DNA of 64,000 nucleotides from JAXGOI01 sp040767605 (GTDB lineage Bacteria; Bacillota; Dehalobacteriia; UBA4068). The DNA lies in assembly GCA_040767605.1 (NCBI GenBank), contig JAXGOI010000001.1:496001-560000 (forward strand), read 5' to 3'. The notes under the pieces were generated by a model. It did not search any database. It saw only the letters and a program-made list of their open reading frames with translations, and had not been told where the DNA came from. This document shows, one piece after another, positions 43,022 to 51,946 of the stretch. Within the stretch, counting starts at the first letter, position 1. Each line of letters begins with the position of its first letter. Both the position numbers and the translations under genes were made by a program.

Positions 43022-43225
43022 TTTAGGTTAAAACTATTCTCCTTATCCGTTTAGCGGCAAGCCATAATATAATAATAATTTAAAGTGCTTATATTCGACT
43101 ATGTAACTATCTTTCCTTCAAAAAAAAGGAGTAAAACAGTTTTTACTAATATTAATTATCAATAAATATAAGCCGTTATCAGCCCCGATCTTTATAAGCC
43201 CGGTTTTTTAAGCGGAATACCTTTT

Positions 43226-43876
43226 TTAACGGTATGTAAAAACCATTGCCAGGCCGCTTTTTAATTTTATTAAGCCCCGGCTTTCTTTTAATTTATTACT
43301 GATTGTAAGGGTAGAGCCGAAATAAACGGAGGCGTTATTTAAGGGGTATTCAAAGCCCTTAAGGGTTAAGCCGTCCAGCCCGCAATTTAAAGGCACAATA
43401 CTTATAATAGACCCCGGCTCCCCGCAAATTTCCAGGCTTCGGGGGCCGGATATAAACTGGGCCTCAAAATCATCCCCTTTAAGGATTAAGCTCCCAAAGC
43501 TTTCAGTATATCTTGAGGCGAGAAAAATATTGGCAAATTCATGGTCTACCCTTTTGCCGAAGGCCCCGTAAATTACAATATCCGTGGCCCCTAAATTAAG
43601 GGCGGCTTCCAGGGCGGCTTCTCCATCGCTAAAATTCTTCTCCCGGGGGAAGTTAATAAACTCTACCCCCTCTTTTTGATAATAATCCATAACCTGGGGT
43701 AAAATTGAATCTTTATCCCCGACTATAATATCGGGAATAAGCCCCAATGAAAAGGTATGGTTTGCGCCGCTATCCGCGCAAACCATACCTTTAATAAGGC
43801 TTTGGTCTTCAGTCCGAAGCGCAGCAGCGGAAAAACTCCCTCCCAGAAAAATCCAAAAGAGCCGGGTTTCCTTCAC
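43226..43876 (-). CDS. thiamine pyrophosphokinase
   Basis: A 216-residue enzyme that pyrophosphorylates thiamine to TDP. Family blocks are VCADSGANHTFSLGLIPDIIVGDKDSI (residues ~32-58), FPREKNFSDGEAALEAALNLG, and GAFGKRVDHEFANIF; the C-terminal beta domain closes with LTISNKLKESRGLIKLKSG. The start codon is GTG at 43876. It follows the amidohydrolase gene by 19 bp on the same strand, suggesting co-transcription. No riboswitch for thiamine is seen in front of it. Confidence 0.93.
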   Translation of the reverse strand: MKETRLFWIFLGGSFSAAALRTEDQSLIKGMVCADSGANHTFSLGLIPDIIVGDKDSILPQVMDYYQKEGVEFINFPREKNFSDGEAALEAALNLGATDIVIYGAFGKRVDHEFANIFLASRYTESFGSLILKGDDFEAQFISGPRSLEICGEPGSIISIVPLNCGLDGLTLKGFEYPLNNASVYFGSTLTISNKLKESRGLIKLKSGLAMVFTYR

Positions 43877-43895
43877 TACTTATCGCTCCTCCCTA

Positions 43896-45284
43896 TTATT
43901 TTACTCTTCTGGGGACATATTTGCCATAGCCCCTGTTTTCTTCATGGACAACACCGTTTTCCATAATTACATTGCCTCTAACTATGGTGTATACGGCTTT
44001 ACCCTTAACTTTAATGCCGTCGAAAAGTAAATTAATATCTTTGGCTTTAGATTTCATATCCTCTACTTTAATAGTATATTCATGGTTTAAATCTAAAATG
44101 GCAAAGTCGGCATCACTTCCCACGGCAATACAGCCTTTTTGAGGGAAAAGGCCAAAGTTTTTAGCGGTGTTTTCAGAAATAAGCTTAATCATTTCCACTA
44201 AAGTAAGGCGTCCTTCATTAACCTGCTTAAGCATAAGGGGCAAAAGAAGCTCAATGGCGGGCATGCCGGAATAGGCCTTCCAAATACCTTCCCTTACGCC
44301 GATTTCCTTTTCCTCTTTAGTAAAAGGGGCATGGTCGGAGCCTACCATGGTAATAGTGCCGTCTTTTACATATGTCCAAAGCTTTTCCACATCTTCCCTG
44401 GTTCTGAGGGGGGGATTGCATTTGGCATAAGGCCCGTATTTATCAATATGGCTTGTATCAAAAGCCAGATAATGAAAACAGGTTTCGGCTAAAATATCTA
44501 ACCCTTTGGCCTGAGCCTCTTTAACCATTTGGCAGGCCTCCGGAGCGGAAATATGCACAATTTCCACCTTGGCGCCGGTATCTTCCGCCATTTTAATAAT
44601 TGTGGCTACGGATTCTATCTCGGCAATATTGGGGCGGGATTTATAGTGGAAGGAATAATCGTTTACGCAGTTTTCGTGGAGGTAATTCTCCAGGCTTTTA
44701 ATTATGGTATGGTTTTCGCAATGGAAGGAATAACGGCCGTCGGTTTCTCCGGCTGCTTTAAGCATCATATAAAGCTGGCCGTCATCGTTTACCGTAAGGC
44801 CGATAAACTCCCCTTCCCGGCCTTCCGGGGCAGGGTGAAGAAAGGTTTTAAAAGCAATAACCCCGGCATCTATCAGCTTTTGAAAATCCCCCCGGTTTTC
44901 ATAACCGGCGGAGCCGTAAAAGGCCATATCGATTACGGACTTTTCCTCCGCCAGCTTAATTCTGTTTTCTAAAACCTCTACCGAATAAGGGGGGGGATAG
45001 GCAATCGGCATTTCGCAGTAGGTGGTTACCCCTCCCGCGGCGGCGGCCACTGAGCCTGTAAAAAAATCCTCTCTATCGGTACGCCCCGGCTCTCTGAAAT
45101 GAACATGAGAATCTACTATTCCGGGAAGAACACATAAACCCGCGGCATCAATAGTTTTATCGCTTTGGCCCTTATATGAACCGGGGGCCATAATAGACGC
45201 AATTTTACCGCCCTCTACCAAAATATCCCCCTCAAAAAAGGTATTATTGGCATAGTATTTAGCGTTTTTAATTAAAAGTTCCAT
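43896..45284 (-). CDS. dihydroorotase/allantoinase-type amidohydrolase
   Basis: A 462-residue cyclic amidohydrolase. Dinuclear zinc ligands are visible: HVH in VDSHVHFREPG (near residue 60), the carboxylated lysine in VIAFKTFLHPA (near 149), His in CENHTI and in VEIVHIS, and Asp in GSDHAPF. The REPG motif and overall length (~450) fit allantoinase (AllB) and group-II dihydroorotase. No allantoin or pyrimidine genes are adjacent, so the exact substrate is open. Its TDP-related neighbour may simply be co-transcribed. Confidence 0.88.
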   Translation of the reverse strand: MELLIKNAKYYANNTFFEGDILVEGGKIASIMAPGSYKGQSDKTIDAAGLCVLPGIVDSHVHFREPGRTDREDFFTGSVAAAAGGVTTYCEMPIAYPPPYSVEVLENRIKLAEEKSVIDMAFYGSAGYENRGDFQKLIDAGVIAFKTFLHPAPEGREGEFIGLTVNDDGQLYMMLKAAGETDGRYSFHCENHTIIKSLENYLHENCVNDYSFHYKSRPNIAEIESVATIIKMAEDTGAKVEIVHISAPEACQMVKEAQAKGLDILAETCFHYLAFDTSHIDKYGPYAKCNPPLRTREDVEKLWTYVKDGTITMVGSDHAPFTKEEKEIGVREGIWKAYSGMPAIELLLPLMLKQVNEGRLTLVEMIKLISENTAKNFGLFPQKGCIAVGSDADFAILDLNHEYTIKVEDMKSKAKDINLLFDGIKVKGKAVYTIVRGNVIMENGVVHEENRGYGKYVPRRVK

Positions 45285-45581
45285 AGTAATATTCTACCTC
45301 CATTTGCATTCCCTCAAAGGGAGCTGATTATATTTATTTCTCCATATGTAAGTTTAACCCTTTGAGAAAGAAATATCAATCCTTTTTTCTTACTTATATA
45401 ATAGCCTAAATATTCTTTATTTAGGCTATTATATTTTAAATTTGCCTTGTGCATATAAAATTCTTTAAACTCTTCTAAATTCCTATCGGATAAGTTATAA
45501 TTAAAACCAAGGCCAAAAAATAATTATTAACTTTGGATATAAATAACCCCGGCCCAAAATAAGTATACTAGGAGTATAATT
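45285..45581. repeat. divergent intergenic region with a 16-bp perfect inverted repeat
   Basis: Between the divergent amidohydrolase and GNAT genes. The arms TATAATAGCCTAAATA (45397-45412) and its exact complement (45418-45433) are separated by five bases. It could be an operator or a terminator-like element; nothing else is recognised in this stretch. Confidence 0.6.
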
Positions 45582-46031
45582 ATGATTAGACCTTTTGAGG
45601 AGAAAGACCGCCGGATTTATCTGGAAATGGCGGAAGAATTTTATGAAACCAATGCCGTACTTCATAAAGCCCCTAAAGAAAACTTTATAAAAACCTTTAA
45701 TGCCATAATGGAAAACAGCCCCTATATTAAGGGCTATATTTTAGAGCATAATAAGGAAATTGCCGGCTTTGCCCTGGTTTGCCCGGCCTATTCCAATGAA
45801 GCAGGAGGCTTAACCCTGTGGCTGGAGGAGCTTTTTGTAAAAAGTAAATTTCAGGGTAAGGGGCTGGGGAGGGCTTTTTTCTCTTTTATAGAAGAGGAGG
45901 CCGCCGGCTTTGCCAAGCGCCTGCGCCTGGAGGTTCATCCTCAAAATACCCGGGCCATAGCCCTTTACCGTAAACTAGCCTATGAGGAATTACCCTATAC
46001 CCAAATGGTTAAGGATAATTTCGGCAAATAA
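45582..46031 (+). CDS. GNAT family N-acetyltransferase
   Basis: A 149-residue acetyl-CoA-dependent acetyltransferase. It starts MIRPFEEKDRRIYLEMAEEFY and has the acetyl-CoA loop FQGKGLGRAFFSFIEEEA near residue 90, then RLRLEVHPQNTRAIALYRKLAYE. The substrate cannot be inferred. It immediately precedes the cation exchanger gene, which starts 31 bp after its stop codon. Confidence 0.9.
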   Translation: MIRPFEEKDRRIYLEMAEEFYETNAVLHKAPKENFIKTFNAIMENSPYIKGYILEHNKEIAGFALVCPAYSNEAGGLTLWLEELFVKSKFQGKGLGRAFFSFIEEEAAGFAKRLRLEVHPQNTRAIALYRKLAYEELPYTQMVKDNFGK

Positions 46032-46062
46032 AATATATGCGCCCGTAAAGGGGGTCTCCGCT

Positions 46063-47040
46063 TTGCCCGTTTGGTGGATTATTATTTTTCTTGTTCTGGG
46101 GCTTTATATAATTATTAAGGGAGGGGATCTTTTTATAAACGCAGCCGTTGGCCTGGCTAATGCCACCGGAATACCTAAAATGCTTATTGGGGCAACAATA
46201 GTAAGCTTTGCCACTGTTTTGCCGGAAATGCTTATTTCCCTTTTAGCGGTTGCCAAGGGCTCTCCGGATTTAAGCCTTGGGAATAATATCGGCTCGGTTA
46301 TTTTTAATACCGGCTTTATTTTAGCCCTTTCTTTAATTGCCTGCCCCCAAAAAATAACAAAGGGCTTTAAAAGCAAGGGCCTGCTTATGCTGGCCTCGGC
46401 TCTTTATCTTTTTTTAGCCGCGGCAGATAAATCCATAGGCTACTTAGATGCCGCCGGCTTATTTTTACTTCTTGGTTTTTATATTTTTACCAGCCTTAAG
46501 GAGGCCAAAAAAGGTCAAAGGCCGGAAGAGTTTTTAATAAATAATGGCAGGCCTTTAAAAACCTATTTAATTCATTTTATTATCGGCGCCGCTCTAATAG
46601 GCATTGGAGCCCAGGTTATGGTGGCAAACAGTATTAATCTGGCAAAAATTCTGGGTGTATCCGAAAGGGTTATCGGCCTTACCATAGTTGCCATTGGCAG
46701 CTCTTTACCGGAGCTTGTTACTACACTTACCGCTATTAGAAAAAAAGAATTTACTATGGGGGTGGGGAATATTATCGGGGCCAATACCTTAAATTTAATT
46801 TTAATTCCCCCTCTTTGCACTTTAATAGCCGGGGGGAATTTACCCATAAGCCTGCAAAAGCTCCCTCCTTTTAAAAACCCTGTTCCCTCTACCCTTTATA
46901 TTGATATACCCTTTGCTATTTTACTTTTATTTCTTGTTGTTTTCCATCCCCTTTATAGGGGCAGGCTTTGCCGCCGCCAGGGAATTATTATTCTGCTTTT
47001 ATTTACGGCCTATTTCGGCTATATTTTAATCAGCGCCTAG
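46063..47040 (+). CDS. calcium/sodium antiporter (CaCA family, YrbG-like)
   Basis: A 325-residue membrane exchanger with ten likely helices in two homologous halves. The two alpha repeats are GATIVSFATVLPEMLISLLAVAKGSPDLSLGNNIGSVIFN and IGLTIVAIGSSLPELVTTLTAIRKKEFTMGVGNIIGANTLN, each with the GxSLPE and GNxxGxxxxN motifs of Ca2+/Na+ exchange. The start is taken at TTG 46063, eight bases after GGGGG; an ATG at 45982 lies inside the upstream acetyltransferase gene and adds a hydrophilic prefix. Length then fits YrbG (325). Confidence 0.92.
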   Translation: MPVWWIIIFLVLGLYIIIKGGDLFINAAVGLANATGIPKMLIGATIVSFATVLPEMLISLLAVAKGSPDLSLGNNIGSVIFNTGFILALSLIACPQKITKGFKSKGLLMLASALYLFLAAADKSIGYLDAAGLFLLLGFYIFTSLKEAKKGQRPEEFLINNGRPLKTYLIHFIIGAALIGIGAQVMVANSINLAKILGVSERVIGLTIVAIGSSLPELVTTLTAIRKKEFTMGVGNIIGANTLNLILIPPLCTLIAGGNLPISLQKLPPFKNPVPSTLYIDIPFAILLLFLVVFHPLYRGRLCRRQGIIILLLFTAYFGYILISA

Positions 47041-47085
47041 GCTTTTGGCCGCCTTTTTTTATAGGCCTTAAAAAACAAAGGCGTA

Positions 47086-47114
47086 TTGTTTTTGCTTTTT
47101 CCCTATGTTATAAT
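47086..47114 (+). promoter_or_regulatory. promoter of the rubredoxin/flavoprotein operon
   Basis: TTGTTT (47086-47091), a 17-bp spacer and TATAAT (47109-47114), 38 bp before the ATG of the reductase gene. No obvious PerR or Rex operator repeat was seen. Confidence 0.75.
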
Positions 47115-47152
47115 TTTTTAATAGTATCTACTCTTAAAAGGAGGCTTACTAA

Positions 47153-48304
47153 ATGGTAAAAATCTGTATAATAGGCGGGGGCGGCGGGGGTATAGCTGCT
47201 GCGCAGGCCGCTTGGGAAACAGATAAGGAAGCTCAAATTACCCTTATTTGCGGGGAAGGAGTTTTACCTTATTCCAGAATCAGAATTTGCGAAATCCTTT
47301 CCGGCCTGGATGCCGCAAAGCTTACCCTCCGCACACCCCAGTGGTTTGCGGAAAGAAATATTCAAACTCTCTTTACGATTGTTGAGGAAATTAACCCTGC
47401 GGCCAAAACTTTAAAAACCGGAGACGGGCAAAACCTCTCATACGATAAGCTGATTATAGCCACAGGCTCCAATGGGCGGATTTTGCCTGTGGAGGGCAGG
47501 GACAACCCCGGTGTTATGGCCTTTCGCCGAATAAGAGATATTGAGGCCGCCATGGCTATTGAAGGGCCGGCGGTTATTATAGGGGGCGGGCTTTTAGGGC
47601 TGGAGGCCGCCTGGCATCTGGCAAAGGGAGGGCGGCAGGTAACTATTGTTGAGCATAATGCCGCTTTACTGCGGCGCCAATTAGATGCCGAAGCCAGCGG
47701 GTTTTTCCATAATATTGTGGCAAATGCCGGGATAAACACCCTTTACAGCGCGGATTTAGCCGCAATTGAAGGCCAAAGCCCCGATTTTACCCTAAAAATG
47801 GAAGACGGCCGAACTCTGCCTGCGGCTTTAATTGTTTTTGCCGCCGGGGTAACGCCGGAAATTACTTTGGCAAAAGCTGCGGATTTAAATATTGAAAAAG
47901 CCATAGTTATAAACGATTTTATGGAAACAAATTTACCCGGCATATATGCCTGCGGGGATTGCGCCCAGCATAATGGCAGGCCGGGTGGGCTTTGGACTGT
48001 GGCCCAGGCTCAGGGGCAAATTGCGGGTAAAAATGCCGCGGGAGCCCATGAAAGCTATATTCCGGTTAAGCCCTCCTACCTTATGCAGGCCATGGGCACA
48101 AAAATCTGGTCCGGTGGGGATATTAGCCCCACGGATAATTATAGTTTGGTAAACTCGGCTTCGGGAGATTTTCAAAAGCTCTTCTTCAGCGAGGGAATTT
48201 TAAGCGGGGCAATTTTAATCGGCAATACGGCAAAGCAAACTGCCTTAAAAAAAGCTATCGACGCTAAAACCCCCAAAGACGAGGCAATATCCCTTTTAAG
48301 TTAG
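47153..48304 (+). CDS. NADH:rubredoxin oxidoreductase-like FAD protein
   Basis: A 383-residue pyridine-nucleotide-disulfide-fold flavoprotein. The FAD motif is IIGGGGGGIAAAQAAWE (residues 5-21), the NAD(P)H motif is VIIGGGLLGLEAAWHLAKGG near 143, and IYACGDCAQHNGRPGG near 265 binds the flavin phosphate. There is no redox-active CxxxxC pair, so it is of the NROR/nitrite-reductase-large-subunit type that passes electrons from NADH to rubredoxin. It is followed, 69 bp later, by rubredoxin and an FprA-like flavoprotein, the O2-detoxifying chain known from Clostridium acetobutylicum. Confidence 0.92.
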   Translation: MVKICIIGGGGGGIAAAQAAWETDKEAQITLICGEGVLPYSRIRICEILSGLDAAKLTLRTPQWFAERNIQTLFTIVEEINPAAKTLKTGDGQNLSYDKLIIATGSNGRILPVEGRDNPGVMAFRRIRDIEAAMAIEGPAVIIGGGLLGLEAAWHLAKGGRQVTIVEHNAALLRRQLDAEASGFFHNIVANAGINTLYSADLAAIEGQSPDFTLKMEDGRTLPAALIVFAAGVTPEITLAKAADLNIEKAIVINDFMETNLPGIYACGDCAQHNGRPGGLWTVAQAQGQIAGKNAAGAHESYIPVKPSYLMQAMGTKIWSGGDISPTDNYSLVNSASGDFQKLFFSEGILSGAILIGNTAKQTALKKAIDAKTPKDEAISLLS

Positions 48305-48373
48305 GCTTAATTATTTAATTTTTGCTGTTTAAAACCAAGTTAAAATAAAGCAGAGAATTAAGGAGGTATTTTT

Positions 48374-48535
48374 ATGAAAAATTATGTATGCACTGTTTGC
48401 GGCTATGTTTATGAGCCTGCCCAGGGAGACCCGGATAATGGCGTAGCCCCCGGTACCCCTTGGGAACAAGTACCCGAGGATTGGACCTGCCCCCCCTGCG
48501 GCGCGGGAAAAGATGCCTTTGAGGTTGAAGAGTAA
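48374..48535 (+). CDS. rubredoxin
   Basis: A 53-residue electron carrier. The four iron ligands are Cys6 and Cys9 (YVCTVCGYVY) and Cys39 and Cys42 (WTCPPCGAGK); a GDPDNGVAPGTPWEQVPEDW core is typical. AAGGAGGT precedes ATG. Its stop codon overlaps by one base the ATG of the next gene (TAATG), so it and the flavoprotein are translated together. Confidence 0.98.
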   Translation: MKNYVCTVCGYVYEPAQGDPDNGVAPGTPWEQVPEDWTCPPCGAGKDAFEVEE

Positions 48536-49719
48536 TGTTAAAACCCCTGGCTGAGGGTATTTATTGGGTTGGAGCCGTGGATTGGGATTTACGCCGCATC
48601 CACGGCTATAATACCCAAAGAGGCTCCAGCTATAATTCTTACCTTATTATTGACGAAAAAATAGCCTTAATCGATACGGTTAAGGCTTCTTTTGCTCCCC
48701 GGCTTATGGAGAGGGTTTCTGCTTTTATTGACCCAGCCGGAATTGATTATATTATTTCCCTCCATGGGGGAATGGACCATAGCAGCGGATTGCCCTATAT
48801 AATGGAAAAGGCCCCAAACGCCAAACTTATTACCGGCACCCCGGAGGGGATAAAGATTTTAGAGGCCCATTTGGGGCCTTTGGCAATAATGCCGGTTAAA
48901 ACAGGGGATATTTTAAGCCTGGGCAGCCGCAGCCTGCATTTTCTTCAAACTCCTATGCTGCACTGGCCGGATAATACCATGGCCTATCTGCCGGAAGAGG
49001 GTATTCTTTTTTCCGGCGATGCCTTCGGGCAGCATTATGCCGCCTGCGCCCGCCGGGATAACGAAGTCCCCGGGGATACTCTTTTTTACGAGGCCTTAAA
49101 ATACTACGGAAATATTCTTTTACCCTTCGGCTCCCAGACAAAAACGGTTTTGGATGCCACCGGGGATTTAGATATTAAAACTATTGCCCCTGCCCATGGC
49201 ATAATTTGGCGCACATCTGAGGGGATAAAAAAAATCCGCGCCCAATATGCTAAATGGGCCGTTCAAAGCACGGTTAATAAGGCCGCGGTGGTTTATGATA
49301 CCATGTGGAATTCTACCAAAGCCATGGCGGAGGCTATTACAGACGGCTTTTGCGAGGCCGGCATACCCGTAAAGCTTTTATCTCTGGGGCAAAACCAGGT
49401 ATCCGATATTATTGCGGAATTACTGGAGGCCAAATACATAGCTATCGGCTCCCCCACCCTTAATAATAATCTCCTCCCCTCTATGGCGGGGTTTCTCTCT
49501 TATCTGCGGGGGCTGGGAATTAAAAACCGGACAGGGCTGGCTTTCGGCTCTTATGGCTGGAGCGGCCAGGGGGCCGGGCAAATTCAGGATACTCTGCGGG
49601 AGCTTAATTGGAACCTCCCCTATAAGCCTATAAGCCAGGTTTATATACCGAAGGCCGAGGAATTAGCCCAGCTGAAAGCTAGAATAAAAAATATGGTTAC
49701 GGAAGCCGGAGAATCTTAA
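48535..49719 (+). CDS. A-type flavoprotein FprA-like (O2/NO reductase), with an altered iron ligand
   Basis: A 394-residue two-domain protein: an N-terminal metallo-beta-lactamase-like diiron domain (~1-250) and a C-terminal flavodoxin domain (~255-390, VVYDTMWNSTKAMAEAI and SPTLNNNLLPSMAGFLSYLRGL). It should reduce O2 to water (or NO to N2O) with electrons from rubredoxin. Ligand positions read His77, Gly79, Asp81, His82, His143, Asp162 and His221. In FprA and rubredoxin:oxygen oxidoreductase the motif is HxExDH, so Gly79 replaces the expected glutamate iron ligand. All other ligands are in place. Position in the operon supports the reductase role; the substitution makes catalytic details uncertain. 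Confidence 0.88.
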   Translation: MLKPLAEGIYWVGAVDWDLRRIHGYNTQRGSSYNSYLIIDEKIALIDTVKASFAPRLMERVSAFIDPAGIDYIISLHGGMDHSSGLPYIMEKAPNAKLITGTPEGIKILEAHLGPLAIMPVKTGDILSLGSRSLHFLQTPMLHWPDNTMAYLPEEGILFSGDAFGQHYAACARRDNEVPGDTLFYEALKYYGNILLPFGSQTKTVLDATGDLDIKTIAPAHGIIWRTSEGIKKIRAQYAKWAVQSTVNKAAVVYDTMWNSTKAMAEAITDGFCEAGIPVKLLSLGQNQVSDIIAELLEAKYIAIGSPTLNNNLLPSMAGFLSYLRGLGIKNRTGLAFGSYGWSGQGAGQIQDTLRELNWNLPYKPISQVYIPKAEELAQLKARIKNMVTEAGES

Positions 49720-49733
49720 AACCTGATAATAAT

Positions 49734-49761
49734 AAAACAGACCCTTTAAAGGGTCTGTTTT
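49734..49761 (+). terminator. terminator after the flavoprotein gene
   Basis: Perfect 28-bp palindrome AAAACAGACCCTTT/AAAGGGTCTGTTTT, then TTAGATTTT. It lies between convergent genes. Confidence 0.85.
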
Positions 49762-49811
49762 TTAGATTTTTAATATTTTTTTAGCTGTTTTATCTGCTAA
49801 AGCGCTTAATC

Positions 49812-51239
49812 TTATTTGGCATAATAATATATTTTACCCGCTTCGGCCTCTATGCCCTTATACTCAAAAAGCTCGCTTACGGTAACAAATTGAATGCCCT
49901 TTTCCTTAAGGGCCTCAATACCCAAAATTACCCCTTCCAGAGAGCTTTCATAAAGGTCATGCATGAGGATTATATCCCCGTTTTTGGCTTTTATAAGCTG
50001 TTCTTTAATTTTTTCAGGGTTACGGCTCTTCCAATCGCTGGAATCAATATTCCACATAATAATAGGGGTATCAATTAAGGCGGCGCTTTTTTTATCTATG
50101 GCACCGTAAGGGGGCCGCAAAAGGGTGGGCTCTTTCCCGGTAGCCTTTAAAACCGCCTCTTTTGTTTTATTCAGCTGCTCTTTAATTTTTTCGGAATTAA
50201 GGGTGGTAAAGGCATGAATATGGTCATAGCCGTGGCTGCCTATTTCATGGCCCTGGGTATCCATTTTGGTAATCAGGGCGGGGTATTTTTGGGCCCGATT
50301 ACCTAAAATAAAGAAAGTTGCCAGAACATCCCTTTCCTTCAAGGCCTCTAAAAGACGGGGGGTAACGGTATCTGAGGGGCCGTCGTCAAAGGTTAAGGCC
50401 ACCATAGGCTTTTTGGGGTCTATTTCTGTTTTTCTAAGCCTTTCCGGAGGCTGGTAAAAATTGCCCCCAGAATTTATGCGGCAAAAAGGCAAAAGCTCCT
50501 CATAGGGAATAAAAACCTCCCAAAGACGATTATCTTCCCTCTCTACCCGGCTGGAATCATAATAAAGGCAAAGACCCTGAGGGGCAAAGCCAAAGGTGAA
50601 AAAATCCTCCCCAAAGCCTTCTTCGCCAACAAAAAACTCCAAACCCTCATCGCCGTCTTTCCCTTTAAAGCCCTCTGCGGCAGAAAGTTTTTCTTTGCTG
50701 ATTTCCGCCAAAAGAATGCCATACTGGCTGTTGGGTACAAAAAACCAGCCTAAATTAAGGGGTTCTGAATTTTCTAAATCATAACAGAGGGAAAAGACTC
50801 TTTTTACTCTCCCCGCAGCCTTGGTAAGGGTGTTTTCCTCAAAAATAAAGCTGATTATCTGCTTATTAAGGCTGATTGTTTCATAATCTAAATGGTATTC
50901 ATTTATCAGGCCTTTTTCTCCTTGGGGCAATAATTCTTTAAAGGCTTTTACCCTGCCTATTACCATGGAGGCTATTTCATTATCTATATCCCAGCCGCCG
51001 GTTTGGGGGTAATGGGCGCCTATGACGGCGCTTTCCCCCACTTCTATAATAGACTGGCTTTTAATTTCTGTATTTAGCCCTTCCCTTGGGATAATAATCT
51101 GCCCGTAATCTTTAGCCCAGGTATTTTGGCGGTACTCCGCCACACCCCTTAAAGCAAAGCTGATAAGAATAAAAAAAACCGCCGTAAGCAGGGTAATGGC
51201 AATAATGCGGCCCAGAATTTTTATTAAGCTTTTAGCCAT
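49812..51239 (-). CDS. membrane-anchored polysaccharide deacetylase (PdaC-like, DUF3298 + NodB)
   Basis: A 475-residue envelope enzyme that removes N-acetyl groups from peptidoglycan or a related polymer. A membrane helix covers residues ~9-29. The middle region (~60-260) has the beta-sheet pattern of DUF4163/DUF3298 (IIEVGESAVIGAHYPQTGGWDIDNEIASMVIGRVKAF). The C-terminal NodB domain has VALTFDDGPSDTVTPRLLEAL, HEIGSHGYDHIHAF (metal histidines) and LRPPYGAIDK, then DIILMHD. This arrangement is that of Bacillus PdaC. It is convergent with the FprA operon. Confidence 0.92.
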   Translation of the reverse strand: MAKSLIKILGRIIAITLLTAVFFILISFALRGVAEYRQNTWAKDYGQIIIPREGLNTEIKSQSIIEVGESAVIGAHYPQTGGWDIDNEIASMVIGRVKAFKELLPQGEKGLINEYHLDYETISLNKQIISFIFEENTLTKAAGRVKRVFSLCYDLENSEPLNLGWFFVPNSQYGILLAEISKEKLSAAEGFKGKDGDEGLEFFVGEEGFGEDFFTFGFAPQGLCLYYDSSRVEREDNRLWEVFIPYEELLPFCRINSGGNFYQPPERLRKTEIDPKKPMVALTFDDGPSDTVTPRLLEALKERDVLATFFILGNRAQKYPALITKMDTQGHEIGSHGYDHIHAFTTLNSEKIKEQLNKTKEAVLKATGKEPTLLRPPYGAIDKKSAALIDTPIIMWNIDSSDWKSRNPEKIKEQLIKAKNGDIILMHDLYESSLEGVILGIEALKEKGIQFVTVSELFEYKGIEAEAGKIYYYAK

Positions 51240-51410
51240 ACCAAAACCCCCTTATGCGGCAATATTCTTTATTTAAACCCTTATTAACCTCTATTCTTTA
51301 ATTATATTATAGCATATCGGGTTTATTTTTGTTGCCCAAATAATGGTTATTTTTTATTCTCTTTATTTAATTTATGCTATAATATATATAATTGTAAAGG
51401 GGGGCTTATT

Positions 51411-51917
51411 ATTAAATACACTATCTTAAAAAAACAGAATAACTCTAAAAACTGCCTTGTTTGCGGCAAGGAAAATGATTTAGGGCTTAAAACCGCCTTT
51501 TATGAATTGGATAACGGGGAAATTTGCGCCGTTTTTACTCCAAAAGAGCAGCATCAAAGCTACCCTAACAGGCTGCACGGGGGAATTGCCGCGGCTGTTT
51601 TGGATGAAACAATAGGCCGGGCGATTATGATAGCCTCCCCGGATACCTGGGCGGTTACGGTAGAGCTTACTTTGCGCTACCTTAAGCCCCTACCCCTGGA
51701 TATTGAGCTTAAAGCCCTGGCAAGGGTGGATAAAGAAAACCGCCTTCTTTATGAAGGCAGCGGCGAAATTTATTTGCCAGACGGCACGCTTGCCGCAAAG
51801 GCCCATGGGATTTTTATGAAAATGACGGCTGAGAAAATTCAAATAGGCCCTGATTTTTTTAGTGAGGAATGGTTTTTAGATGAAAGCACCCCCTGCCCCA
51901 AGGAGCTTAAAATATAA
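51411..51917 (+). CDS. hotdog-fold thioesterase with an N-terminal Cys-rich knuckle, likely ATT start
   Basis: A 168-residue PaaI/4HBT-like thioesterase. The hotdog domain has HQSYPNRLHGGIAAAVLDETIGRAI (the HGG catalytic region) and VTVELTLRYLKPLPLDIELKALARV. Its N-terminus carries NCLVCGKENDLGLK, as in many free-standing members. No ATG, GTG or TTG lies in frame upstream of that knuckle, but AAAGGGGGG at 51396-51404 is seven bases before ATT at 51411, and an extended -10 TGCTATAAT (51376-51383) lies just ahead. Translation is thus likely to start at ATT 51411; TTG 51507 would cut off the knuckle. Substrate is unknown. Confidence 0.75.
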   Translation: MKYTILKKQNNSKNCLVCGKENDLGLKTAFYELDNGEICAVFTPKEQHQSYPNRLHGGIAAAVLDETIGRAIMIASPDTWAVTVELTLRYLKPLPLDIELKALARVDKENRLLYEGSGEIYLPDGTLAAKAHGIFMKMTAEKIQIGPDFFSEEWFLDESTPCPKELKI

Positions 51918-51946
51918 ACATAAATACTGAATACGGGGGGCTGAAT

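Noticed and set aside
44529..44972. 147-codon plus-strand frame
   Set aside because: It is a shadow of the amidohydrolase gene on the minus strand.
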